The notes beneath the pieces were generated by a model that was given only the letters and a program-made list of their open reading frames with translations, searched no databases and had not been told where the DNA came from. A DNA stretch of 64,000 bases from the NCBI GenBank assembly GCA_963580455.1, contig OY756963.1:26927555-26991554 (forward strand), given 5' to 3'. The position numbers were made by a program, and so were the translations under genes. This stretch comes from Euonymus europaeus. Lineage: Eukaryota > Streptophyta > Magnoliopsida > Celastrales > Celastraceae. Shown piece after piece: positions 1-12,234 of this stretch (positions are counted from its first letter, which is position 1; every line of letters begins with the position of its first letter).

Positions 1-585
1 AAAACTGGGCCTATAAGGATTTGAAACTCCAGTCAGAAATAAGTCGAATGACACGGCTTATGACTTTCTATTTGGTATTTTTACAAATGGTTTTCTTCCA
101 TCTCAAAACATTATTTTAGTCTTCAGAAACTTGTGAAAACAACTTCATTTACTCTACACTCCAAGACCCTGTGGCATTAGAAACCACTTCCATCCATACA
201 ACCTAAAACGACAAAATGGTTCTAAGCTAGTCTGGATTACCATCATAATAACTTTGATTCATTTCTATTTCTTCAGCAGAAAATGAATAAATCAAGATAC
301 CATAAATCTTTATTACTCGTTTTCCTCGAAAAAATTAACCTCCAGTCTATTCTACAATTTTTTTTCTTCTTACGAATACAACCGCAGTACAAAATGAAGG
401 AGGCCTTCCTTAGTATCAGCTTTCTACCGGAGAACCTCAAGAATATTGATTCCCAGAAAGGGAAAAAAAAAACGCTCGCAACTGGAATAGTTAATTATTC
501 ATCAGATAGAGAGATTGTCTGGAAGATTGAAACACCAGGCCATTTGATGCAGGGAAAAAAGGAGCCTCAAATTCTAACAGTAATT
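1..585. other. 3' flank of the fumarase gene, no gene seen
   Basis: AT-rich sequence downstream of the fumarase stop codon (the gene reads leftward). It should hold the 3' UTR and polyadenylation site of that gene. An open frame at 283-663 on the plus strand overlaps the last fumarase exon and has no recognisable protein features. Confidence 0.5.
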
Positions 586-3500
586 TCATTCCGATGGACC
601 AATCATTTTCTCAGGCACCACAAGACTGTCAAATTCTTCACTGGTGAGCACTCCAAGCTTTAATGCAGCTTCCTGCAGTACTTCATCGAGTCAGATCTAA
701 CATAATCTATCCCAAGTTTCCAAGGGCTTAAAACAACTATAATATCATCACACGACAGCAGTTATAAAATAAGCGGCAGTAATTTACAGTGCTATCATTA
801 TATTCCCCCACCCCGTCCATGCCGAGGCCGCCTGGGAAATGCAACAACCCATTCACTCTCATTTTGTTATGGAACTTATGCCCCCCAATGATGACGTGAT
901 TGTCGAAGAAAAATATGGGAAATTGATTTGATAATAGAACCGGTTCATGTGCTTGATTTCTATTACATACATGGAAATTTGCCTGTCTTTTAGAATTTCA
1001 CAGGGAATAATCACAGTATTGAAACACATAACAGATTCATAGTGTTAAGAAGGAATCATTACCTTTAAGGTACTTCCCTCCTTGTGGGCAGTCTTGGCAA
1101 CTTTTGCAGCATTGTCATAGCCAATTTTCTGGAATGGAAGCAACAACAAAGTTATTACTCAGAGGAGGGAATCAGGAAAAAAAAAAACAGGACATGAAAA
1201 TGGTGTTGTAAACTTACAGGATTCAATGAAGTGACAAGCATGAGCGACTGCAAGGACATCCATGCACAAAGTAACACCATAAATAGACAGTCAGTTTTTG
1301 AATACTTTTGGGCATTGTCAAATTTATAATCTCAGTAATAGCTTACCTCATGCAATAATTTTGAGATCCTTTCCTTATTTGCTTGAATCCCCCTCACGCA
1401 GTTCTTTTCAAAGGAAGCAGAGGCATCACCCAGCAATCTAAGTGACTATCAATAGAGAGTCAAAACACTTGCGATAATGAGAACTATATTATATAACATA
1501 ACAAGGCATCAGCATATTTTTTTCAAGTAAATAAGTGTTTCCATTAGCATGCTAATAAAAAGCAGGTCTGTTCTAAAATTTCACCGCATGTATTCATATA
1601 CCAAAATAAAGGGAAAAAAATAGAAAATGCAACAGTATTACGAATATTTAAGATTCTTCTCCGCAAAGTCTTCCAAATTTCCAACTAGAATTTCTCCAAT
1701 TTAAATTTTCGAGGACGAAGATGACTGCACAGAGTCTGTTTTGCTGAAAGTCATAGTCATGAATTTCGAATTCGAATCCAGCCCATCCCAGTAGTTGAAC
1801 ATTTGATGTATAACTAATATAACATTACGGTGCCTCCAAGAAAATCACATCTCAAATTCAAAAGCAGCACATCAATTAAGGAAAAAAAATTGAAGCTTCT
1901 ATGAACAGAAACCATACATGTAGAAGTCCATTGGCAATCATTGGCTTGTATACATTTAGTTCAAAATGGCCATTTGATCCACCTACTGTAATGGCAACAT
2001 GGTTCCCCATAACCTACAAGGTGCAGAAAGTCAAAGTTAAATTACAGTGGAGAGTCTAAAACCAACTTAAAACTAGTTGTGCCAGTGGCAAAGCAGAACT
2101 GTATAAAAGAAGGGGACCAGAATGTTGCAGGTATTTAAGGTAAAGATTGCATAGGTGTTCTTTGATCAATCATACTTTCATCTAGTGTCAAAGTCAAGGC
2201 TCAAATTTACCTGAGCACACACCATAGTGAGAGCCTCACACTGGGTGGGATTGACTTTACCCTGGAAAAAAATAGAGACATAATGCTATTATACTAGTAA
2301 ACTATTGAGAGAAAAATCCCCAAGTGGAGATAGCGTCACCACAAAGATAAGGGTTTTCAGTCATTAAACATGTCTGGAGATGAGAGGATATACAGGCATA
2401 ATACTGCTGCCTGGCTCATTTTCAGGAAGAATGAGTTCACCGAGGCCACAACGTGGACCACTGGATAAAATAGAACACTAGACATTAATAAAAATGAGTA
2501 AAGCAACGAAAGGGAAAACTGGAAAACCAAAAATAAAATAAAAGAAGAGATACCATATATTCATTCTACATACCTTCCTAATAGGCGTATGTCATTTGCA
2601 ATCTTCATGAGAGATGCAGCAATCGTATTAAGCGCTCCACTACTTTCAACGAAGGCATCATGCGCAGCCTGGTACAAATTATATATTTGATTTTGAGCAT
2701 GACTAAGAATATTTCTAGAGAGAGAGAAAAAGAGACAAGAAAGAATATCAGAGATTGACCAAAGCTTCAAACTTGTTTTCTGCTGTGACAAATGGTAGGT
2801 TAGTTTCCTCTGCTACTGCTGCAGCAATTTTCACATCAAACCTACAAGAACAGTAAAAAACTTGTCATTGATGAAGCAAATGACAAGCAAATAATAGAAA
2901 GTCACAAATTCTTTGACAAAATATTTAAAGCTACTGATAAAATAAGATCATATCCACCAATGCCCATACTTGGATCCCAAAATATTGCTGAAGATGTCAT
3001 GTGGCATGAACTATTTAAGCACATTTTTCGGACCCTTTACCACATATGCCCACACGGGCCACACCCAATAAAAAGTGAGGCAGCTAGATTTCAAGGTGGG
3101 ACATGTAACAACCTCTTTATGATTTTATGGACAAGCAAACTAACAAATTTCTATGTGTGAGTTTTTTCAAGCTGCTAAAAAAAATTCATAAAATTTATTT
3201 TGCAAAGAGTAAGGTCTAACCAGGAGTTAAGAAAATGACGTGAACATGCGAAATACTTCACTTCAGATAGAGGGTAGAAGAGAAAATGTAACATGCAAGA
3301 GTAGGCCTTATTTATCAAGTCATTGTGAGAGTTGCATCTATATTACGAAACTCGCAAACATTAGGAAACTTATAACTAGGGCTATGCCTAGGACTGTTTT
3401 GTAAATAATACAATGTAATACTAATTTAATTAATAAGAGAAATATTAAGATTCTTACAGTCATATACCAGACCGAGTGGGATAAAGCACTGTCCTAATCT

Positions 3501-6500
3501 CATGCTTACTTCAATTTGTTGAAAATACAAAACATCCATGCTATTTGAAGCCCCGCCATAGTTGAAGCTTTTTTATCCAATGAATGAAGGTTGGCTAAAC
3601 GGAGAAGATAAAAAAAAAATAGTAAATCTAATGTTAATAGTCATGTCTTTCCCTTAAGCATGTCTCATGGAAACACGGGATTGCATGATAATTATCCTAT
3701 CATAAGACCTCTTTGATCATTTTTATATTGCCTAATTGTACCTTGCACAATCCACTAAATTTTCAATCAGAAAGAAAACAAGTAAAGCGACATTTTTTTT
3801 ATAAGTATAGTGAAGCATAAAGAGCTCAAGGTGAGAGCTTGGAAATATCAATATGGAATTAACCAAAAAGAAGAAAAGTGAAAACTCAGATCCATACAGT
3901 ATAAATGGACAGCACCGATGAGGCCTGAGAAAACATGCAACAACACATACAGTATAACACATATCTCTAAAATTCCTTAAATGTAAAAGCAATATGTACC
4001 CTTTTTTCGTATTCAATCCAGTCCCTACAGCAGTACCACCCTGTGCAAGCTGCTCAAACAACAATACGAGTCTGTTAGAGCTTCTGAGAACATGAAAAGA
4101 AAGTAAAATTCATACTGAAAACATGTATAGAAAACCTGATACATGCGAGGCAGAGTGCACATGACACGATCAATCCCATATTTCACCTGCAACAACTCAT
4201 AAACAATCAGCAGTAATTCCTACATAATGTCCAGTTTCTTGAATATTCTAACATAGAGCAAATTCATCCAATGGTGAATAAACAAGAAGCAGAGTATAAT
4301 AATAATGCCAGTATAAGTTTAAAAAGAACAAACAACACCCGTGCCCAAGGCTCCTGCAGCAGGCAAGGTCAGGGACAAACAATGTGTACAAAGACCTTAC
4401 CTCACATAATTTGTGAAAAGGTTGTTTCATTAAATATGTGACCTCTAGGTTACACCCTGCAACTCTACCACTAGGCCACATGTTTCTTGTTCATTAACTT
4501 ATAAAAAGTAAATAACTATTGCGTTGTATGCAGATCTTACAAAACAAAAACAAAAAAACAAGAAAAAAAAAAGCAGATTAGGGAAAAAAACTCACTTGGG
4601 TAGTATAGCCACTAAACTCTTGGCCAAGAGTCAAAGGTGTTGCATCTTGAGTGTGGGTGCGCCCAATTTTAACAATATCTTTAAATTCAAATGACTGGGA
4701 AAACCAAAACACGAAAAATTAGTAAACTGGTGGTGGCATTAAGGTAAAAACATGTATAGATTAAAGCAGTAATACCCCAATTCATGCAAGTGAATGGTTT
4801 AAAGATATAAAGTAGGCATACAAGCAAGCATATTACATTAATCTGCTGCATAAATGAGTTTAAATTACTAGAAAGTACCAAGCACAGAGCTAGATTAGAG
4901 AGCCTAATATTTCTTTAAAAAAATTAGAGAGGCATGCCAGATCATCTCCGTCTAGCTAAATTCATAAGACAAACTAGCTGCAGTTCAGAGTTAAAGTTCA
5001 CAAAAAAGAAATGTGGAGGAAAACCTGTGAAAACTATAATGTAGGCATAACAATAACATCCAGTGAGAAGTTGCATTTAAGGATTAGAAATTGGCTCCTA
5101 TGTAGCACGATACAACACCAGGCTGATAAATGAGGCTAAAAAGAGTTATGACGCTCAGTTAGCAAGTCATGAATATGAAGTGAAGTATGTAAAAACAAAA
5201 TCGGACCTTTGACTGCAGTGAAGTATGTAAAGTTTTCAATTTTGGTAATAATCTTGAATTTATTTCCGTTGCAGCAGCAATGTGCATGACCTAGACAGGG
5301 GAGAAGAACTAGTAAGTAGAGAGCAAAAACCAGGTATACCACTACGCAAAATAGATTCAAAATCAGATAGTTTAGTCATAAGTCATTTTCAACTCAAACA
5401 TTATATATGAAAGTTGAATCTCCATGAAATGTAACTAAATTTAACTTACTGTTGGAAATGAGTCATTAGAAGATTGTGATCTGTTGACATGGTCGTTTGG
5501 ATGCACAAACTTGTCACCGCGCTTGTGGCCAAGGATCTCAGATGCCCTATTGGCAATGACCTGGATAAGTCCAAAAAAAAAAAAACCATTGTTATTGTTT
5601 CAGTTGCTCCATGGGCCAAAATAATCTCCTTGTGAGCTTGTGAGATTAAGAATGAAGATGCACACTATTTCTAAAAAAAGAAATGTCAGATCTTGTTACC
5701 AACATCATCAAAGATTTCAAAAGGATGCTTCGAGAGCAACTATTGATGTTAACATATAGTAGCTGTAGCTCTAACTTTATTTAGTAACATTAAAAGCATA
5801 ATCTAGTAGAGAGAGCTTTCACCACACTCTTGTGGGCAAGGATCTGATACTAATTTTTTTGGTAGTTTTTACATACTCAATGTTTCTTCAGGTCCTCATT
5901 ATTCCTATTTTAATCATCATTGACAATGTTGCATTAATATTCTCAAGAACAGACTATTTCAATAAAATGGTAAGCAGTAAAGAAAGTTCATCATGGAAAC
6001 GTGGAAAAAAATAGATGCAGAGTAAAAAAAAACAATCAGAACCAAATAAAGAGCATGGCGCATATCTTACCTCATTGGCGTTCATATTGCTTTGAGTGCC
6101 ACTTCCAGTCTGCCACACCACGAGGGGGAAATGATCATTTAACTTGCCTTCAGCCACTTCTTGTGCTGCTTGCATAATTGCTTTACCTATAGATGGATCT
6201 AGTCCATACTCCATGTTCACCTATAATGTAACATCATATAATTACTTCTCATCAAGGCCAATATTCAGCATCAAATATCAATACATATCAATAAAACCAA
6301 ATAAAAAAGAAATAATACTAAGAACTGGCAATTATACAGTGCAAATGACTTAACAAGATGTGCTGACTAAATGCTACTTTGAATCCATGACAGATAATGT
6401 CATGACTACAAGAAGTCTACCAACACATTGGGCTTTCTGGCTTGCAAAGTTGCAATGCATGATCCATAACTTCGACTATAAACTTTAAAGTGTTCTTGTT

Positions 6501-7319
6501 CTAATGATTTACCTCTAAAGAGTGAGTCGTATAGGTTGTAAATTAAGGGTCAACATCATAGTTCCCCGTTTCTTGTGTTTTCCTGTGTCTTATGACTCCA
6601 TTCACTTTCTGTTAACAGGCGTGAGGCGTACTCATAATACTGTTCTCTATGTATTTAGTTGTAATTATCTACAAATTAATACTTCTTGTAAAACTAAAAA
6701 TAAAAACTCGAGATATTTGTTACAATACCAAAATCTCATCCAGACCACTAATTCGGTAAGAATACATTCAATAACTTCATAAGACCTGTCAATTTCACAG
6801 AGAAAGAGGCAATAAAAGCACCATGTAAACCAAGACTTCTGGCTGTTTCGATTAAGAATAATAGAAACAAGCAAAAACCGACAAAGTATGCATAATTTGA
6901 AAATTGCAAAGGAAATTGAAAATTTCAACCTTGGCAGCGCATTTCTTGAGGATGCCAAAGGAACGAATGATTGGTTCAGGCATACGCTCACGCTCGCCAC
7001 CAATATCAAAATTCTGCAACGATCTTTGAGTTTGAGCTCCCCATAGCCTAAAAATTTGATGTGCTCCATTAAGTTAACGAGTAATGAAAATCCATTAACC
7101 TTTGAAAAGAAGTGAAGAAATTTTCGAAAGAAGCAGTAAAAAAAAAGTTAGAAAGACGAACTTGTCAGATGGCACAAGTATTAGGCCAAAAGTGTCGCGT
7201 TCCTCCCTGAAGGCAGTTGAATATGATCTCCAGCAAGTAGCGTAACGCAAGGCTCCAACTAGCTGCTGCGAAGTGTTCGATCCACCTGAAAGCCGCCGGT
7301 GCACTATGTACATCGCCAT
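586..7319 (-). CDS. FUM1: Fumarate hydratase class II, mitochondrial (17 exons)
   Basis: Converts fumarate and L-malate reversibly in the TCA cycle of the mitochondrial matrix. Exons in transcript order: 7162-7319, 6930-7047, 6071-6220, 5450-5560, 5207-5290, 4596-4694, 4136-4186, 4000-4049, 2760-2841, 2574-2668, 2394-2460, 2211-2261, 1918-2013, 1347-1445, 1218-1247, 1063-1128, 586-672. They join in frame into 497 residues, close to the roughly 490 of plant fumarases. The first ~45 residues ([13 protein letters not shown]...CWRSYST) are Arg/Ser-rich without acids, like a mitochondrial presequence. Visible family motifs are SSNDSFPT (exon 4), [16 protein letters not shown] (exon 6) and the class II signature GSSIMPGKVNP split across exons 11 and 12. 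The protein ends PEKMIGPSE. All residues expected at the active site are present and I see no lesion. Being long and presequence-bearing, it is the mitochondrial type rather than a cytosolic paralogue. Identity is very firm; single exon edges are less so. Confidence 0.96.
4318..4482 (-). mobile_element. tRNA-derived SINE in a fumarase intron
   Basis: Read on the minus strand, the segment starts GTGGCCTAGTGGTAGAGTTG, which resembles a Pol III A box. It continues through GAGGTCAC, then GGTAAGGTCTTTGTACACA and GGAGCCTTGGGCACGGGT, and ends in a T-rich tail. That order (A box, GGTAAG..GTACA, GGGAGCC..GGGCACNGGGT, T-rich end) is typical of Au-like plant SINEs. The expected B box (GGTTCGAAYCC) is degraded. 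I could not find a target-site duplication. It lies in the intron between the exons at 4136-4186 and 4596-4694, in the same orientation as the gene. Confidence 0.6.
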
Positions 7320-8085
7320 TTCTCGAGCCTACGATAGCATAAACAAAAAATCACGTAAAAAATTAATGCATCAGATCATCATAAATGCGTTGGAATACAT
7401 TCAGGAACGAACATAAGGAATTCAACCTTAGCGGCCCTCTATGCCGAGCTGCTCGAAGTTGCAGAGAAATTCTAATGTTGACGTACAGGGGTTAGGTGGT
7501 AAGCAGATGGGACTGTGGTGGAATATCTTGGGCCCATGTAAAAAGTATTTTATAGGCCCGTGGAAGTGAATGTGACCCGATGGCGGCCGTGGTGGAATAT
7601 TTTGGGCGTTCTCACAAGTTGCAAACTCCTTATTCCTTAACAAACCTAAATCCAATGATTTTACTAGTATGGTGCTATGACTGCTATCGGCTATGGGCTA
7701 AAGGGCTGCACATTGACCGGGTTATTGGACCAGATTTGACCCAATCCAGTTACATTTTTCATACCTCAAATTCAGTCCGATAATCCGATTTTAAAATCCC
7801 GAGTTATCGGGTTACAAAATGAGTTAAAAGTTAACTCCAAAAGTTTTAGACCGAAACAATCCCAACGAGGCCCAAATTATATCCCAGGCAGCCTGCCAAG
7901 TGCCATCAATTATCATTTACAAGGTTTGGCTTGGGCTGCAAAACAACAGAAGCCTTTAAGAATCAATCATTGCCCCCAAGTTTTATAAATTCAAGTTTTC
8001 AACTTTAGAGTGATTGTGTCTTTGCTGCCATGATTGTTGTCACTTTGCTGCTCTTTATCAATTAATAAAGGAAACTGGAAAAGCC
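7320..8085. promoter_or_regulatory. Upstream region of the fumarase gene with site II-like motifs
   Basis: Contains no credible gene. A palindromic TGGGCCCA at 7529-7536 lies about 210 bp upstream of the fumarase start, and another TGGGCC (minus strand) lies near 7867. TGGGCY 'site II' elements are frequent in promoters of plant mitochondrial and housekeeping genes, so a role here is an inference. A short direct repeat of the type GTGGTGGAATAT-TTGGGC occurs at about 7515 and again at about 7590. Confidence 0.4.
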
Positions 8086-8103
8086 GAAAAGGTCATAATT
8101 CTT
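8086..8103. repeat. Left target-site duplication of the LINE
   Basis: GAAAAGGTCATAATTCTT, identical over 18 bp to 13670-13687. The two copies bracket the LINE exactly. Confidence 0.95.
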
Positions 8104-8127
8104 TTTTGATAAAAAAAACCTCATATA

Positions 8128-11100
8128 TTAAATCGAACTGTCATGTCTTACAAATCGATGAATTTCAGGAGGATACTCCTCCAGTAAAAACAGATCATGA
8201 TCATGCCTAAAAGCAAGTTGAGCTAATTCATGAGCAACCGAATTAGCTTCTCGGTGAACATGATGAACATCATAAACTAAAAAACGAAGAAGTAGATCCT
8301 GGATTGAATCCACTATCACTCCATAAGGAAGAAAATTAGGAGCTTGTGAAAGAACATTAGAGACGACTATTGCGGAGTCAGACTCAACTGAAATATGCCT
8401 AACTCCACAGTCGATGGCAAATTGAAGACCAGCCCGCATAGCAGCAGCCTCCCCTTGACAAGCATCACTACATCTGGAACCCTGGATTATGGCTGCCCCA
8501 AGCACATCCCCATGATGATCTCGCAGAACCACTCCTATACCCAGTCGACCCTCCTTTAACGCTGCATCAATATTCATCTTAACAACACCTTCTTCTGGCC
8601 GAGACCAATGAGCACCTGGCACCACGTGATTGGAGTTGGTTCTAGAGACTTCACTTAAGCCATCTTTCACCAACTGCAATTCAGAAATTAATCCCACTAC
8701 TGAGCTCACTACTTTTTCAGGAGAAAAGCAAATTGATTCAAAAACCACCTGGTTTCTATTAAACCATAGCAACCAAATACATGATGTAACAAGGGGGACC
8801 AATGTGTGAGATGCTGTCTTGAGGAAACTTCCAAACCATTCCCTAAAAGTCTCCCCCACTTGATAACCAATGGAGCCCGCTACATTCAACTCTGACCAAA
8901 CACGGCATGTCATAGTACACTCAAAGAAAAGGTGAGTCACATTCTCCATATCAAGACCACAAACTGGACATTCCAAAGGAACTGCAATATGTCTATGAAT
9001 TAGGTTCTCACGTGTAGGTAAAGAATTACCAGACGCACGCCAGATGAGATGCTTCACTTTTGGAGTTACTGCAAGATTCCACAAGCCATTCCACATAGAC
9101 CTTTCTTCTGCAGTTTGGCCATCCACCTCTGTGGTATCACCATCCCGTCTAGTATAAATAAATTGATACCCCGATTTAACATAATATCGTCCATCTTTGG
9201 TAAATGGCCAAATGAGTTTGTCAGGAGTTCTTATATGAGCTATAGGAATTGCCAGGATTTTCTCTGCTATTTCAGGAAGGAAATTATGTTGAATCATGTC
9301 AACCCTCCAACCCTCTTCACTATCATCCAACAACACAGCCACCAGATCATGAGCATGAAGAGATAAATTTCCTTCCCAAGAAAGTCTACCACCACTTGGG
9401 ACCCAATTATCTTCAAATATTTGGATTGAAGACCCATTCCCCACTCTCCATCGAGCTCCTCGCACCAAAATATCCCGTCCAGCTAATAAACTAGCCCAGA
9501 TATAAGAGGCATTTGAGCCCTTCGTAACCTTCCAAAAATTCCCCCTTGAAAAATACTTGCCTTTTAGTACACGGGCTGCTAAGGAGGCAGGATTCTAAAT
9601 GATACGCCAACATTGCTTGGCCAAAAGTGCCAAATTGAAAGACTCAATATCTCTAAAGCCTAAACCTCCATCTCTTTTAGACTTACACATTTGATCCCAT
9701 CGGACCCATTGCATAGGAGTTCTCAAATCACTCCCCCACCAAAATTGCCTCAATAATCTGTTAATGTCATCACATACTGACTTTGGCATTTGGAAGCAAT
9801 TCATCATAAAGGTAGGGATAGATTGAAGAACAGATTTAATCATGACCTCTTTCCCAGACCTCGATAAAACTTTACTCCACCAACTTTTTATTCGACCCCA
9901 TATCTTATCCTTAATCTCATCAAAGTGGTGTGTTTTTGCCCGGCCAACCATGATAGGAACCCCCAAATACCGATCGCATCCCATGACCTTGTGAACATCC
10001 AAAATTCTATGAATAAAATTGCGAGAAGCTCTCGGGACATTTGCACTAAAAAAAATAGATGATTTTGGCCTACTCACCTTTTGACCTGAACTCCGCTCAT
10101 AAAGCTTTAAAATATGGGTAAGAGTCCGACATTGATCAATAGTGGCACCACAAAAAATTAGACTATCATCCGCAAACAATAGATTAGAGACTATGGGAGA
10201 ATGTTTACTCACTGAGATTCCACTTAGAGCTCCATCTTGCACTGCTTTCTGGAGTAAATGATTCAGCCCTTCAGAACATAGCAAAAAAAGATAAGGGGAT
10301 AAAGGGTCACCTTGCCGAAGACCTCTAGAAGGCACAATCCTACCACGCGGGCTGCCATTTATAATGATAGAATAGCTAACAGATTTAACACACATCATGA
10401 TCAATGAAACCCATTTTCCATTGAAACCAAGCTGAAGCATTATTCTCTCCAAAAAATCCCACTCGACCCTATCATAAGCCTTCATCATATCTAATTTAAG
10501 AGCAAAAAAACCCTTTCGTCCAGATCGCTTATTTTTAAGAAAATGCATTGTCTCATGAGCAACAATCACATTGTCAAAAATTTGTCGACCAGGAACAAAA
10601 GCACTTTGAGTTTCCGAAATAATTTGAGGTAGCACCCTGCGCAATCGATTAGCCAGGACTTTAGAAACCAATTTGAAGATAACATTGCACAGACTAATAG
10701 GTCGATATTCAGAAATTATGGTAGGATTTTTAAGCTTAGGAATAAGGACCACATGTGTACTATTAATAATTGTCAAATCTCCACCATTATTCAAGAACCC
10801 CAAAACTGCCTCCGTCACATCTGCACCCACGATATGCCAATATTTTTGATAAAAAAAAGCACTCATACCGTCAGGGCCCGGGGATTTGGAAGGATTCATC
10901 TCCTTAAGAGCTGCAACAACTTCATCCGATTTAAAAGTTCCAGATAGAGACTTATTCATCCGGTCACTTACTCGAGGACACATACCAGCCAGCACCACAT
11001 TACTATCAACACAACCCTCAGATGTGAATAAATCATAATACAACTTTAGAATAGCCGACTGGACTGCCATCGGGGATGAATGCAATATATGGGAATCACG

Positions 11101-12234
11101 GATAGAAGTGATAACATTGCATCTTTTGCGATGGGATGCATATCTATGGAAAAATTTAGTGTTAGAATCCCCATCTTTCAGCCACAATTGTTTTGCCCGT
11201 TGGCGCCACATAATTTCTTCTCTTTTTAAGAGCTCACTTATATCCTCTCTAAGGCCTTGATTCTGTTCGCTGGTCACCTCATTACCATGCTGATAATACC
11301 ACTCAAGTTGTTTTTGTTTACGCTCTAGAGACCTTTGCACATGGCCAAAAACCTCTTTATTCCAAAGAACCAGTTGGTTACTGCAATTAGAAATACGAGT
11401 TGACAGCCCCTTCCAACCCAAACTCATACCAGTACAAGTGCTCCATGAATCCCGAATAACCTGCTCACAATCTGCATGTCTAGCCCAAATTTCTTCAAAC
11501 CTGAATTTAGAAACACATCTAGAGCTCAACAACCTACCCTGAGTTTGCATAATCAACATAGAATGATCTGATGCAGCCGAAAATTGACTAGATGCTCTGT
11601 ACATAGGGAAATAACTGAGCCATTCATCTGAAGCAAAGAACCTGTCTAGTTTCTCACGAATAACCCCATGTTGGGCCACATTCCTCCTCCAAGTGAAATT
11701 ATCTCCCTCCATAACTAAATCTTGTAATCTGCACCTTGAGATACAGTCCTGAAAAGCCCGAATTTGAGGGGCTGGTCTTCGACAACCCCCCTCCTTCTCA
11801 GCAAAATTTAAAATTTCATTGAAATCCCCGAAAACCAGCCATGGTAGACGATTAACAGACGCCAATCTCTTGAGCAGCTCCCAACTTTGAGCCCTTCTAT
11901 TAGTTTGAGGTTCACCATAAAACCCTGTAATCCTCCATGATTCAGAGTTGCCGCTGCCTACCACTGCATCAATATGGTTCGATGAATATGAAGAAATTGA
12001 AATATCAACTGAGCCACTCCACAATAACACAAGACCACCACTACGACCTATACAATCAACACAAAAACCATTCTGAAAACCCAGCGTACGTTTTAACCGA
12101 CCAACTGCATTACTTCTTAATTTAGATTCAGACAGAAAAATAACATCAGGGGAAACACGACGAATGGCACCTCTCAGCGCCTGAACTGTCGATGGGTTCC
12201 CCACCCCCCGACAGTTCCATCCTAAGATGATCAT
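8128..12234 (-). pseudogene. LINE ORF2: APE endonuclease-reverse transcriptase-RNase H, one nonsense codon
   Basis: Would encode about 1368 residues that copy the element RNA at a nicked target. N-terminal APE-type endonuclease: MIILGWNCRGVG, FLSESK, GFYGEP, LVFGDFNEI and SDHSMLI. Reverse transcriptase: LIPKLKNP, YRPISLCNVIFK, and the catalytic FADDSLIF. Next comes a zf-RVT region (MWNGLWNLAVTPKVKHLIWR, CPVCG...H...C). The C-terminal RNase H shows NIDAALKEG, EAAAMRAG, ESDSAIVV and REANSVAHELA, covering the acidic residues expected for an RNase H fold. A TAG stop at 9595-9597 (after QCWRII, before NPASLAARVL) interrupts the frame between the RT and zf-RVT parts. The same frame is open on both sides, so this is one base change rather than a frameshift. 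The start ATG overlaps the ORF1 stop. Confidence 0.93.
9595..9597 (-). other. Premature TAG in LINE ORF2
   Basis: In-frame amber codon where related plant LINEs usually carry a coding residue before NP. It is a one-base difference from CAG (Gln), as a C-to-T transition would give; that cause is inferred. It should abolish the zf-RVT and RNase H portions unless read through. Confidence 0.85.
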
